NCBI GenBank assembly: GCA_022841745.1
Contig: JALHQW010000003.1
Span: 124,001-188,000, forward strand
From: Saprospiraceae bacterium
Lineage (GTDB): Bacteria > Bacteroidota > Bacteroidia > Chitinophagales > Saprospiraceae
Direction: 5' to 3'
Length of the DNA stretch: 64,000 nt
Shown here: positions 53,801 through 63,227 of the stretch, in pieces
How positions within the stretch are numbered: the stretch's first letter is position 1
Layout of the letters: the number at the start of each line of letters is the position of its first letter
Translations under genes and position numbers: made by a program
Notes under the pieces: model-generated
What the model saw: the letters and a program-made list of their open reading frames with translations, nothing else
What the model was told of the DNA's origin: nothing
Databases searched by the model: none

Positions 53801-56800
53801 GTTGAGCTGCTGCACCATCGCCAAGTCCTGTTTCAATTCCATCCGGTGCGGTTAAAAGCATTGAAGGCAAGCAGCTCACCGCCCCGGCCAGTGGTGTTTC
53901 AATTCCATCCGGTGCGGTTAAAAGGCCTGGCAGCCTCATGCAGGGAGTCGGGGATGGCGGTGGTGTTTCAATTCCATCCGGTGCGGTTAAAAGGCAGTTG
54001 CGTTGCTTGATTACTACCCCTATTTACTGTTTCAATTCCATCCGGTGCGGTTAAAAGGCGGTAGCCTGGCAATGAGGCAACCAGCTTGGCCTGTTTCAAT
54101 TCCATCCGGTGCGGTTAAAAGAAGGCGAAATGCTGGTAGAGCTGGTACGCCAACGCAGTTTCAATTCCATCCGGTGCGGTTAAAAGCCCCGATGAGTATT
54201 TCGAAGAGCTGCGCTTCAATTGTTTCAATTCCATCCGGTGCGGTTAAAAGTCTGGTACTTCATCGGCTTGCCCTCCTTGCTTAGGGTTTCAATTCCATCC
54301 GGTGCGGTTAAAAGTCAATCAGTTCGTAAGGGTCAAAGTCCGCAATCCTGTTTCAATTCCATCCGGTGCGGTTAAAAGCACGAAATGATGGAGGTCAAGG
54401 GCAAGATAATCGTGTTTCAATTCCATCCGGTGCGGTTAAAAGCGGGCTTCCTCGTTGGTGTATTTGCCTTCTTTGAGTTTCAATTCCATCCGGTGCGGTT
54501 AAAAGAAAAGCTCCACGCCGTCAAGTCGGCCTACAAGCAAGTTTCAATTCCATCCGGTGCGGTTAAAAGCGGCAAACGGCTCTACGACCTTACGCTCGAA
54601 GAACGTTTCAATTCCATCCGGTGCGGTTAAAAGCCGCAGCCGCTCCCCGGCTTCGATGCCTTGGCCGGTTTCAATTCCATCCGGTGCGGTTAAAAGGGCA
54701 GAAGCCGCTAGACGGCTGGGAATAGGTACAAGGTTTCAATTCCATCCGGTGCGGTTAAAAGATTCCTTTGTGCTGGTGACCTCGTAGCCTGACAACAGTT
54801 TCAATTCCATCCGGTGCGGTTAAAAGTTGAATAACAACATTGCCATTATCCTGTATATCAAGTTTCAATTCCATCCGGTGCGGTTAAAAGTGAAGGTGGA
54901 AGTGATTAAATTTCCAGTTACTGACGCGTTTCAATTCCATCCGGTGCGGTTAAAAGGCCAAGCTGGCCAGTCAGGCGGGTTATCGTTACGGTGTTTCAAT
55001 TCCATCCGGTGCGGTTAAAAGTGGGAAACCTACGCCACCAACCTCGGCTTTCATGGTTTCAATTCCATCCGGTGCGGTTAAAAGCAAAATCTGGAACAGC
55101 ATCCAAGGCGAGCAGGTCTTGTTTCAATTCCATCCGGTGCGGTTAAAAGCAAAACAAACTGAAACGTTGAACAAACCGCCATGCAAGTTTCAATTCCATC
55201 CGGTGCGGTTAAAAGCTTCACCAGTTGCTGAACCTTTAGCTGCTTGCCTTGTTTCAATTCCATCCGGTGCGGTTAAAAGTTTCAGAAGCGGCAATGGTGT
55301 CCACGCTCAAGCCGTGTTTCAATTCCATCCGGTGCGGTTAAAAGGGTTTAAACCATCAAAGCTGAGGAGCTTCTTGCCCGAGTTTCAATTCCATCCGGTG
55401 CGGTTAAAAGGCCTGAGCGTGGAAGCCCTGCCGGGGGTTCCCCTTGTTTCAATTCCATCCGGTGCGGTTAAAAGGAACACCAGTTGGCCCGCTGCCAGGT
55501 TGTACAGTTGTTTCAATTCCATCCGGTGCGGTTAAAAGGTTTTACAATCAATGCAACCAGCGGGGCCGCTACGGGTTTCAATTCCATCCGGTGCGGTTAA
55601 AAGCTACAAGCCCGCCCAAGCAAAGAGCGTGGAGCAACGTTTCAATTCCATCCGGTGCGGTTAAAAGGGCTATGGCTCGAAGTACGAAAAGCATATCTAC
55701 CCAGGTTTCAATTCCATCCGGTGCGGTTAAAAGTCAATCGCACCCTTCGCCCGGCGCTTTCCTTGAGCAGTTTCAATTCCATCCGGTGCGGTTAAAAGCA
55801 GTAGGCGTAAGCCTTGCGACTGCTATCAGCATGGTTTCAATTCCATCCGGTGCGGTTAAAAGCCCAAGCTGGACGGAAACACTTGCACAGGAAGCCATGT
55901 TTCAATTCCATCCGGTGCGGTTAAAAGCTGTATTTACCTCCGCAATATGCCGTGGTAGCAAAGTTTCAATTCCATCCGGTGCGGTTAAAAGTGTACTCCT
56001 GCACCTGGTAGATGTATTCTACCCGCGTTTCAATTCCATCCGGTGCGGTTAAAAGCCAAGGTCATAAATATAGCAAAAAATAACTACCAAGTTTCAATTC
56101 CATCCGGTGCGGTTAAAAGCTGCGCAGGGAGATTTACGGGCTTATGGAAACGGGTTTCAATTCCATCCGGTGCGGTTAAAAGTTGCGGCGTTTTTCGATG
56201 GAGTTGATGCGCTCCATGTGTTTCAATTCCATCCGGTGCGGTTAAAAGCTGAGAGGCCAGATAAAATCAATCCAGTTTCAATTAGTTTCAATTCCATCCG
56301 GTGCGGTTAAAAGACTGTGAAGGTTTATTTCCAATTTCGGTTTATGTCTGTTTCAATTCCATCCGGTGCGGTTAAAAGTCGTGAACTTGTGTTCCAACCA
56401 GCGCAACAACTGTGTTTCAATTCCATCCGGTGCGGTTAAAAGTTCGGTGGCCAGCACAGTTTCAACCCCTATTAGATTGTTTCAATTCCATCCGGTGCGG
56501 TTAAAAGGCTAAGGGAAATGGGCGTGAACGCCCAAGACTTCATGTTTCAATTCCATCCGGTGCGGTTAAAAGCAACAACTTCGGGGCAACTGCCTCCAAG
56601 ATAATAGTGTTTCAATTCCATCCGGTGCGGTTAAAAGGGAGCGGGGCGGTGGGGAGGTGATGGGTATTAAAGTTGTTTCAATTCCATCCGGTGCGGTTAA
56701 AAGCAAACACAGCGAGTGGAAACCAGTTTTCGCATATGTTGTTTCAATTCCATCCGGTGCGGTTAAAAGCTCTCAAAATGGCTTGCTACGGCTCAACTTA

Positions 56801-57026
56801 CAAGTTTCAATTCCATCCGGTGCGGTTAAAAGTTTTATTGTAATCGTCTCCAGACCGTGCCTCTTTTCGTTTCAATTCCATCCGGTGCGGTTAAAAGCGA
56901 GGACATGAAGGTAGGTTTTGACCTGCCAAATGAGTTTCAATTCCATCCGGTGCGGTTAAAAGTGCATCCAGCATGGCAATTACTTTCCAAGAACATCGTT
57001 TCAATTCCATCCGGTGCGGTTAAAAG
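50870..57026 (-). CRISPR. Type I-B CRISPR array, 96 repeats and 95 spacers (hand count)
   Basis: The 29-bp repeat reads GTTTCAATTCC...GGTTAAAAG on the plus strand. On the minus strand it ends in ATTGAAAC, the usual 8-nt crRNA handle of type I-B systems, so transcription runs leftwards from the leader at 57027-57240. The period is 63-69 bp with spacers of mostly 34-37 bp. I counted 96 repeat starts from 50870 to 56998; a miscount of one or two is possible. The repeats look identical apart from the one at 52221 (GTTTCAG). Adjacent spacers before 51836 and 51900 are identical, as are those at 53086 and 53410. Frames across the array encoding VSIPSGAVKS or FQFHPVRLK are artefacts of the repeat. 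Confidence 0.98.
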
Positions 57027-57240
57027 CCGTTTGGCCAAAATGCAAAGTTAACTGATTTTCAATACGTTGACTCATCGAAATTGCCTTGTTTTTAAGGTAA
57101 AAAGTAGTCGAGGTTCAATTCTATGATTTAGTAAGAACTTCGACGACTTGTTGAATATCAATCAGTTAGATGACTTTTTAGCAATTTTAGGCTTGAAATT
57201 CGAATGTCAAATTCCGAATTTTCGCTACTTCGACGACCTC
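57027..57240 (-). promoter_or_regulatory. CRISPR leader
   Basis: 214 bp of AT-rich DNA between cas2 and the first repeat. On the minus strand TAACTTTG (57050-57043) fits the -7 consensus TAnnTTTG and would place the transcript start within about 10 nt of the first repeat; no clear -33 box is seen. ACTTCGACGAC occurs twice (57137-57147 and 57227-57237), exactly 90 bp apart, and may guide spacer acquisition. Confidence 0.75.
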
Positions 57241-57504
57241 TCATAGAAAATTATCCAACTCATTCCTTTCCTTTCCGACTATCTGCTTCTTCAACCATTG
57301 TTCCTGTCTGCTCGTGAAAATGATAAGGCTGTCCGTCCCCACATCCATGATTTGCTTCGCTTCGTGCATGAGTTCTTTTAGCTTAAGTTCGGTGATTTCC
57401 CCTTCAAAAACCGAGTTCTGAATCCAGTTCAGGTAGCGGCGACAAAGCTTCAGCATTTTGCCCACCCGCTTTTCTCCAATATCATAGACTAAAATACAGT
57501 ACAT
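57241..57504 (-). CDS. cas2: CRISPR-associated endoribonuclease Cas2
   Basis: 87 aa. The ATG at 57504 shares one base with the cas1 stop (TGATG), which favours it over the two GTG codons just upstream and implies coupled translation. The ferredoxin-like fold starts MYCILVYDIGEKRVGKMLKLCRRYLNWIQNSVFEGEIT, with the conserved Asp8, and continues to DSLIIFTSRQEQWLKKQIVG. Cas2 dimers bridge two Cas1 dimers in the spacer integration complex. It is the last gene of the cas operon and borders the leader, as expected for an active adaptation module. Confidence 0.95.
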   Translation of the reverse strand: MYCILVYDIGEKRVGKMLKLCRRYLNWIQNSVFEGEITELKLKELMHEAKQIMDVGTDSLIIFTSRQEQWLKKQIVGKERNELDNFL

Positions 57505-58517
57505 CACCACCAAATTTTAAAGGGTTTATACGACTCCTCCAAGCCCATCACATGCTTCGCCAGCTTGTAACATTCCAACCTGACAAGGTACTTGTAGCTT
57601 ACGTTGCGGTTCAGCGTCCGGTGCTTGATGGTCTCATTCAGCTTCTCCTCGAAGGCTTGCAGGAAGGTCTTTCGACCCGGGTCTTTCAATAGGCAACCTT
57701 TCAGCGAGAAATCGAAATCCGAAGCCTTCAACATCTTGCGGTTCAGCACCGAGAAAATCGTCCGGTCCACCAGCACGGGCTTGAACACTTCTGCCACATC
57801 GAGCGCCAAGGAAAAACGACGGACTCCTGGCTCGTGCAAGTAGCTGATGGTCGGGTTCAGTTGCGTGTGATAGATGGCATCCAGCGCCACCGTGTAGCAA
57901 AGCGTATTGCCGAAGGAAATCAGGGCGTTCACCTCGTTCGATGGTGGGTTCTTCACCCTGCCGCCCATCTCGAAGCCAGAAGCTGCGATAATCTGCTCGA
58001 AAGCCTCGTAGTACGTCGAGCGGCAATTGCCCTCCAGCCCCATCAGTTCCGGCACATCCTTCGCCCCGCCAAGGCTTTCCCGATAGCCCTCGATGACGGC
58101 AATCTGTCCTTCCAGTCCCTTTCCCCGGTTGTCGTAGTAGCGCAGGTTCTTCAGCATGTTGAAGCTCGCCCCCTCCACAAAGGCCGTGGCGATGCCCATG
58201 CGCTTCTTCCCGCTCAGGTACGCCTTTGTCTGCTCTATCTGCATTTTGCCCGCCAGCAAGTATTCCTTTGGGTAAAACGACCCCGTGTAATGCTCGTAAT
58301 AGTCGAAGAAGTGGACACTCACGCCCGATTTCCCCAAGAAATTATACATGGCGCTGTTAGCGTCCACCGAGCCGAAAATATAAAGGTTGTCTATGCCCTC
58401 GATGGGCAGGTATTTCGGCTGACCGGGATTGCCGTCCTTGTCCACAGGGTCGAAGCGCAGTGAGTTGTCGGTACGGGACATCCGGCCCGGATTGAACAGG
58501 TAGTAGCTTTTCTTCAT
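57504..58517 (-). CDS. cas1: CRISPR-associated integrase Cas1 (type I-B)
   Basis: 337 aa, normal length for Cas1b. The N-terminal beta domain (YYLFNPGRMSRTDNSLRF ... LPIEGIDNLYIFGSVDANSAMYNFLGKSGVSVHFFD) precedes the helical catalytic domain. The metal ligands appear intact: Glu162 (LMGLEGNCRSTYYEAF), His228 (SYLHEPGVRRFSLALDVAE) and Asp240, with Glu243 nearby. Cas1 integrates prespacers at the leader-proximal repeat. It overlaps cas2 by one base and lies 61 bp after cas4. All evidence points to a functional enzyme. Confidence 0.97.
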   Translation of the reverse strand: MKKSYYLFNPGRMSRTDNSLRFDPVDKDGNPGQPKYLPIEGIDNLYIFGSVDANSAMYNFLGKSGVSVHFFDYYEHYTGSFYPKEYLLAGKMQIEQTKAYLSGKKRMGIATAFVEGASFNMLKNLRYYDNRGKGLEGQIAVIEGYRESLGGAKDVPELMGLEGNCRSTYYEAFEQIIAASGFEMGGRVKNPPSNEVNALISFGNTLCYTVALDAIYHTQLNPTISYLHEPGVRRFSLALDVAEVFKPVLVDRTIFSVLNRKMLKASDFDFSLKGCLLKDPGRKTFLQAFEEKLNETIKHRTLNRNVSYKYLVRLECYKLAKHVMGLEESYKPFKIWW

Positions 58518-58578
58518 AGTCTAAAAAGTAAAAAAGTGCCCAGATGTCAATGAACATCTTGCCCATTGTCCACCGTGC

Positions 58579-59085
58579 TCACAGCTCGCCCACATAGCAG
58601 AAATCGCAGTACGAGCACTGCTTGCAGAACGGCTTGTTGATGACCGGGGGGCAATCCTCCCGGCCCACGATTTCTTCGATTTCCAATTTCCAAATTTCAA
58701 TCTCCCGCCTGTCCTCATCCGTCAAGTCCACCCGCTCTGTGTGCCGCTGCGTGGGGTATTCCAGGATGCCGTAGTTGGCGGCCACCCCGTGCTGTTCCAG
58801 CAGGTAGAGGTAGTATTTCACCTGCGCCACGTGCGCCCGCTCCATCTTGTCCGAGCGCTTCGTCTCATGCACCACGCCGTTCTTGGCATCGTAAAAATCA
58901 ATCTTCGCACCGGGCAGCTCCACCTGCGTATATTTCGTGGGCCGCTGCTGGTAGGTCGTGTCCCCGATGAACTTGCCATCGGCCACCACCTCCGAGCCAT
59001 GCTCCATGCGGATTTCGTTGGCGTGCAGCCACAGCTCCCGGTGGCAGACGTGGTAAAGGTTGATGAGGGTGGCGGTGATGGTCAT
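58579..59085 (-). CDS. cas4: CRISPR-associated exonuclease Cas4
   Basis: 168 aa RecB-family nuclease that trims prespacers and checks the PAM during adaptation. The iron-sulphur ligands are Cys14 (HVCHRELWL) and the C-terminal CKQCSYCDFC, in which the first, second and fourth Cys have the family spacing and the third is extra. The PD-(D/E)xK core is seen at KIDFYDAKNGVVHETKRSDK (Asp, Glu and Lys), followed by the QxxxY-type motif AQVKYYLYLLEQHG. It lies between cas3 and cas1, the usual type I-B place, 18 bp downstream of cas3. Confidence 0.95.
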   Translation of the reverse strand: MTITATLINLYHVCHRELWLHANEIRMEHGSEVVADGKFIGDTTYQQRPTKYTQVELPGAKIDFYDAKNGVVHETKRSDKMERAHVAQVKYYLYLLEQHGVAANYGILEYPTQRHTERVDLTDEDRREIEIWKLEIEEIVGREDCPPVINKPFCKQCSYCDFCYVGEL

Positions 59086-59103
59086 AGCATATTTTTTTTT
59101 GAA

Positions 59104-61410
59104 TTACAGGACATCAAAAGCTTTCCAAATGTCTTCTTCATAAGGAATTAGTCCTAAATCCTGGGTATATTTTTTGTTTGTTCTATAGAAATTAATTTTG
59201 ATTTCATTCCCCTTTTCTGTACCTATGATAAGACAGTCTGATTTAATGTTGCCCTTTTTTCGCCAGCCGATGAAATTCTGTTTCCGAATTTGAACTTTAT
59301 ACCCTTCGGCTCCAATCAAGTCAAATGATTCGACACACCTTTCAAATTCAATAAAACAAGCCTCGGGCACCACTTTTACCCCGTCAAATTGTTCATAAAA
59401 TTCGTCTTCATCTATTTCAGAATAAACAATTGGGGCAATTCGAGAAAGACGGGCATTCAACTCTCGGTACGCATCGTCAAATTCTTGTTTACTTTTATCG
59501 TCCCAATTTGGATACACATTATCTATGATAGCTTGCAAATTTTGCTCGTCAATCTGACCTCCATTATCCTTTTCCACTTTTTCTAATTCTAGAAGGGTTC
59601 TTGCAATTATTTCAGTGTTATAGATGTATTTATCCGAATCATTATTCTCTGAAAATACACAGCACTCGCACAAACCCCTTTCTTTCCATTTTGATTTGTC
59701 CCGGTTTACTCTGCCAAAACGTTGGATTAGTGCGTCAATAGGTGCTGGTTCTGAAAAAATTATTTCATAGTCAATGTCCAAACTGACTTCTATTGCTTGT
59801 GTTCCGACCAATAGTCTAATTCTATCGGAATTGAGTAGCGCTTGTTCTTTAGCATACCTGTCATGACCATTGAAAGCGCTATGAAGTAGTGTTGCTTCTT
59901 CGTTTCCTACCTCTGATTTAAGTTGATTAAATACAAGTTGAGCCTGCTTGACTGTATTGCACACAACCAATACTTTCTTGGATTTTAAAGCCCCTTTAAT
60001 TAATTCTAAGTTGTCAACTAATCTACCAGGAAGAACTATGACCTTATGTCGTTTAAAGGAAGTGTAAAGTTCGGCATTGGCGGAAATAGAAGAGAAATCC
60101 CCTAAAGCTGCTTCAAATTCTCTTTTTAAAAAATTAGGCATTGTAGCAGTCATGATTAATACCTTAGCCTTCAAATGATTGGTAGAGAACTCAAGCAACA
60201 CTTTTATTTGGGCTGCAATGTCAGGACTGTAAGCGTGAATCTCATCAAAAATAAAGTAGCTACCGACCATTTCAAAACATCCTTGTTCAAAGCCTTTTAA
60301 CCCGAACAAGTGCTTCAAAAGTTGGAATGGTGTAATGATTTTGAGTGGTGTCAACGTTTTTCTGAACTTGTCCCGTAAGTCTTTTATTTTTTCTTTTCTT
60401 TCTGAAATTGAGTACTGAAAATCGTCAAAGTAGTTGTAGAGATAAGCGTCTAACTTACCATGCACCATTCCGACCTTCCAGTCGTTGCCGTTATTCAATC
60501 GCTTGCTCAAGCGCTCAAACATGGCATTAATGGACGCCGTAAATGGAAGGACAAAAAATATCCTTCCTTGCCCTGTTTCCTCCAATTGTTTTTTAACCCA
60601 CAATAGCGCACTTTCGGTTTTACCTGAACCTGTTGGCGCTTTAAGAATGACATTGCCAACAGCCTTTGAACTTTCTATTTGATGTTGGTAAAACGTTTCT
60701 TTCCAGTCATTAAGAAAACCAAAATCTTCTGGGCGAATGATTGGGAGGCTTTTGATTTGTGCAGACCCTAAATGGTCGCACCACTTTAATCCTCCAAAAA
60801 GCAAGAGAAAATAAAGAAAACTTGGATGGTCTTTTTTGAAAGGTAGGTCTTTCAAGTATATCCGAACAAGGCTGCCGATACTATCAGGTATCACTTTACT
60901 TGGGTCAAGTTGAATGTTATAATGACTATTCAATAGTTCTAAGACAGCAGGCACAACTACATTCTTCCCAAAATCATCCTCAAAACTTTGGTTTCGGGGA
61001 ATAAAGGCAGGCATGTCTTCATCATCGTCATTTTCATACCTGTTCAAATATTTTTCAGAAAGGGACTTGTAATCCTTGTGGTGTCCCGCTACCACCAATC
61101 TGAGCAGATGCTTCGTTGATTCGCTTGTTTCAAACGCATTGACAAATGGTACTGAATAAAATTCATGCCTTCGATAGTTCCACTTATTCTTACGCTTGTA
61201 GAGAACATTTTGGAACTCCCTATGAGCCTTGCCCAAGTCGTGGAAAACCACCCCAATACGCAATAATTCCCAAAAGTCTTGACTGGTCGCATCAATTTTT
61301 CCAGCCTCAGGAATCATCAGCTTTAGATTTTCTAAAATCAAAAGGCAATCCTCAATGTGTACCTGCAAAGAAATTTGAGGTTCTGATTTCGCCAAGAGAA
61401 GTTCATTCAT
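59104..61410 (-). CDS. cas3: CRISPR-associated helicase-nuclease Cas3 with N-terminal HD domain
   Basis: 768 aa. The HD nuclease (residues ~1-200) has His18, His57-Asp58 (VVFHDLGKAH), His82 and His110-His111 (VAGHHKDY). The SF2 helicase follows: Walker A APTGSGKTE (~258-266), DEIH box (389-392, FDEIHAY), SAT-like motif (TATMP), then VGTQAIEVSLDIDYEIIFSEPAPIDALIQRFGRVNR (motifs V and VI). Cas3 is recruited by Cascade to unwind and degrade target DNA. All motifs look intact. The start overlaps the end of cas5 by 8 bp, so translation is coupled. Confidence 0.96.
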   Translation of the reverse strand: MNELLLAKSEPQISLQVHIEDCLLILENLKLMIPEAGKIDATSQDFWELLRIGVVFHDLGKAHREFQNVLYKRKNKWNYRRHEFYSVPFVNAFETSESTKHLLRLVVAGHHKDYKSLSEKYLNRYENDDDEDMPAFIPRNQSFEDDFGKNVVVPAVLELLNSHYNIQLDPSKVIPDSIGSLVRIYLKDLPFKKDHPSFLYFLLLFGGLKWCDHLGSAQIKSLPIIRPEDFGFLNDWKETFYQHQIESSKAVGNVILKAPTGSGKTESALLWVKKQLEETGQGRIFFVLPFTASINAMFERLSKRLNNGNDWKVGMVHGKLDAYLYNYFDDFQYSISERKEKIKDLRDKFRKTLTPLKIITPFQLLKHLFGLKGFEQGCFEMVGSYFIFDEIHAYSPDIAAQIKVLLEFSTNHLKAKVLIMTATMPNFLKREFEAALGDFSSISANAELYTSFKRHKVIVLPGRLVDNLELIKGALKSKKVLVVCNTVKQAQLVFNQLKSEVGNEEATLLHSAFNGHDRYAKEQALLNSDRIRLLVGTQAIEVSLDIDYEIIFSEPAPIDALIQRFGRVNRDKSKWKERGLCECCVFSENNDSDKYIYNTEIIARTLLELEKVEKDNGGQIDEQNLQAIIDNVYPNWDDKSKQEFDDAYRELNARLSRIAPIVYSEIDEDEFYEQFDGVKVVPEACFIEFERCVESFDLIGAEGYKVQIRKQNFIGWRKKGNIKSDCLIIGTEKGNEIKINFYRTNKKYTQDLGLIPYEEDIWKAFDVL

Positions 61411-62080
61411 AGCTCGAAAAGTCTAATTCGTGTAAATAAATGTCAACAGGCTTCTCTATATCGCTTTCATCACGATAAGCCGAAAGTGAAGAAGGTTGAC
61501 CTTTCGAGTAGCAGCTAATAATCGAGTAAGGTTCTGTGCCAATATTGTTTCGAGGTATAGCGTCCGAAAAATATTTCGGAAGTGCTTGAATCTGTCCAGC
61601 CAGAAAATTGCCTCTGAAAGGTACAACCTGACCTGTGATATATTGGGCATTCTGAACCATTGGCATTTCGACCTTCTGAACTCTATTTCCAACGGTTGCC
61701 AAATCATTCATTCTACCCAACAACAACGGATAGTGAGGAGAACGGAAATAATTGGCAATCGTCTCATCAGGTGTGTAAAGCCGGAGGTAGTTCTCAAACA
61801 AAAACTCTCGTTTGATAATGCCTTGTGTAGCTTTAAGGGTTGGCACTCCTTTCTCCCCAATACTGTAAAAGGTCTCCAAATCCACACCCTTTCCCTGAAA
61901 TGAAAAATGATACCCAATGACGAGTTTTTGATGCGGGATGTAGAAACCAGCAGCAGCATTGATAATACCCAAAACTGTACTCACTGGAGGAACTTCAAGC
62001 GTTGGTTGAAATCCCGCCACCAAGTTTGGGTACCGAAAACTTGCCGTCCAGCTTGAAATATCAATTCTGTACATTTTCAT
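61403..62080 (-). CDS. cas5: Cascade subunit Cas5 (type I-B)
   Basis: 225 aa from the ATG at 62080; an ATG at 62074 and one at 62113 are alternatives. The N terminus MKMYRIDISSWTASFRYPNLVAGFQPTLEVPPVSTVLGIINAAAGFYIP is the Cas5 RAMP signature with the G-rich lid, and later GMYxxG-like parts are degenerate. Cas5 caps the 5' handle of the crRNA in the Cascade complex. It overlaps cas7 by 20 bp upstream and cas3 by 8 bp downstream, so the three are one translation-coupled unit. Confidence 0.92.
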   Translation of the reverse strand: MKMYRIDISSWTASFRYPNLVAGFQPTLEVPPVSTVLGIINAAAGFYIPHQKLVIGYHFSFQGKGVDLETFYSIGEKGVPTLKATQGIIKREFLFENYLRLYTPDETIANYFRSPHYPLLLGRMNDLATVGNRVQKVEMPMVQNAQYITGQVVPFRGNFLAGQIQALPKYFSDAIPRNNIGTEPYSIISCYSKGQPSSLSAYRDESDIEKPVDIYLHELDFSSYE

Positions 62081-63200
62081 CGCCTTCGCTTTTTTCTTTG
62101 TGTGTAGGGTCAATCGCTATTTTTACCGAAAGACAGAACCTGTCAATCATTTCATTGATTGCGCCGACTTCAACCTTCGGGTATTCTTTTTCATCAAGGC
62201 TCATCAAGCCCTTCAGATTTTCATCATGCACATCGAAAAAGCCTGCTCTCCTTCCGATATAGACCGTTCCAACAAACTGGTCTTTGTATTCCTTCAGGAC
62301 TTCTTTCAAAGCATTGATGTTCAGAATGATTTCCTCATTTCGGATAGGGTCTCCCGTGATGATATGGGTAAACGGGTGATTTCCTGTGGTAGTCATGGCA
62401 AGGACGATGAACTTCGGAGTCACATCCTCCATGTTGTTGGTTTGCATGGCACCACCACTGATAAATTTTAAGGCTTCAATGGTTTCAGAAGCACGCTTTT
62501 TCCTCGTTTCGTGGGAAAGTCGTACAAGTTTAGCTGGATTGCCGTCCTTGTCTTTTAAAAACTTATCTTCTGGCTCGGAAGAGTTTTGTGTGTCTAAAGC
62601 CTGTTTCCTCGTTTCAGCGTTCAAATTTTTGAAACCAGTCTTGTTGTAGGAGGCAAAGGTTCCCACCTGTTCCAAATCAAGAGAAAACATTCCCTTCATT
62701 GTTGCCCCATATTCATCCTTCCCATAAGGAACAGGGTCACCGTCATGGCGTGACATACTTGAAAAATTTGCAGCGACTTTTACAGCTCCAACTGAGATAA
62801 GTGCAGAGTTTTTCATAGGCGATACACGAGTCACTGTCGCATTATCCATTACTGGTTTGTTGTTTTTCATTACAACTTGCCCATTTTCATCCCTTTTTTC
62901 TTCTTTCACAGCCCGCATATAACCAAAGATGTCATCGTCATCAAACTTAACAGGATTGGCAGCAGTGTACGCTACTTTATCCTCTCGGCTGATTGGAGAC
63001 ATTTCCCAACCAAAGTGCTTTTGAAGCGTATCTCTCCACCAATACCGCCATGCCTGCCCGGAAACATAGACATACGTTTGCCCATGCTTGACAATTTTTT
63101 TGGTGATTACCCGGTTGTCGGTTCCTGCAACCTGCACAGAACCAGCGTTGTTGAGCGCACCAGCACTCACGTCAATGAGAAGAAATCCTTGTGCTTTCAT
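62061..63200 (-). CDS. cas7: Cascade backbone subunit Cas7 (Cst2/DevR family)
   Basis: 379 aa. The Cst2/DevR pattern is clear: FLLIDVSAGALNNAGSVQVAGTDNRVITKKIVKHGQTYVYVSGQAWRYWWRDTLQKHFGW at the N terminus, the middle NSALISVGAVKVAANFSSMSRHDGDPVPYGKDEYGATMKGMFSLDLEQVGTF, and KKRASETIEALKFISGGAMQTNNMEDVTPKFIVLAMTTTGNHPF. Several copies bind along the crRNA spacer to form the Cascade filament. An acidic insertion (DENGQVVMKNNKPVMDN) and a C-terminal charged tail are slightly unusual. It lies between the 119-aa small protein and cas5. Confidence 0.95.
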   Translation of the reverse strand: MKAQGFLLIDVSAGALNNAGSVQVAGTDNRVITKKIVKHGQTYVYVSGQAWRYWWRDTLQKHFGWEMSPISREDKVAYTAANPVKFDDDDIFGYMRAVKEEKRDENGQVVMKNNKPVMDNATVTRVSPMKNSALISVGAVKVAANFSSMSRHDGDPVPYGKDEYGATMKGMFSLDLEQVGTFASYNKTGFKNLNAETRKQALDTQNSSEPEDKFLKDKDGNPAKLVRLSHETRKKRASETIEALKFISGGAMQTNNMEDVTPKFIVLAMTTTGNHPFTHIITGDPIRNEEIILNINALKEVLKEYKDQFVGTVYIGRRAGFFDVHDENLKGLMSLDEKEYPKVEVGAINEMIDRFCLSVKIAIDPTHKEKSEGDENVQN

Positions 63201-63227
63201 GATTTTTAAAGTATTTTGATTAGTTGA

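Noticed and set aside
55921-55962. Spacer TTTACCTCCGCAATATGCCG resembles window DNA at 14113-14133
   Set aside because: Only an 11-bp exact core matches. With 95 spacers against 64 kb on two strands such matches are expected by chance, so this is not evidence of self-targeting.
51208-57051. Many plus-strand frames across the array translating to VSIPSGAVKS, FQFHPVRLK or FNSIRCG
   Set aside because: They are the CRISPR repeat read in three frames and have no independent coding evidence.
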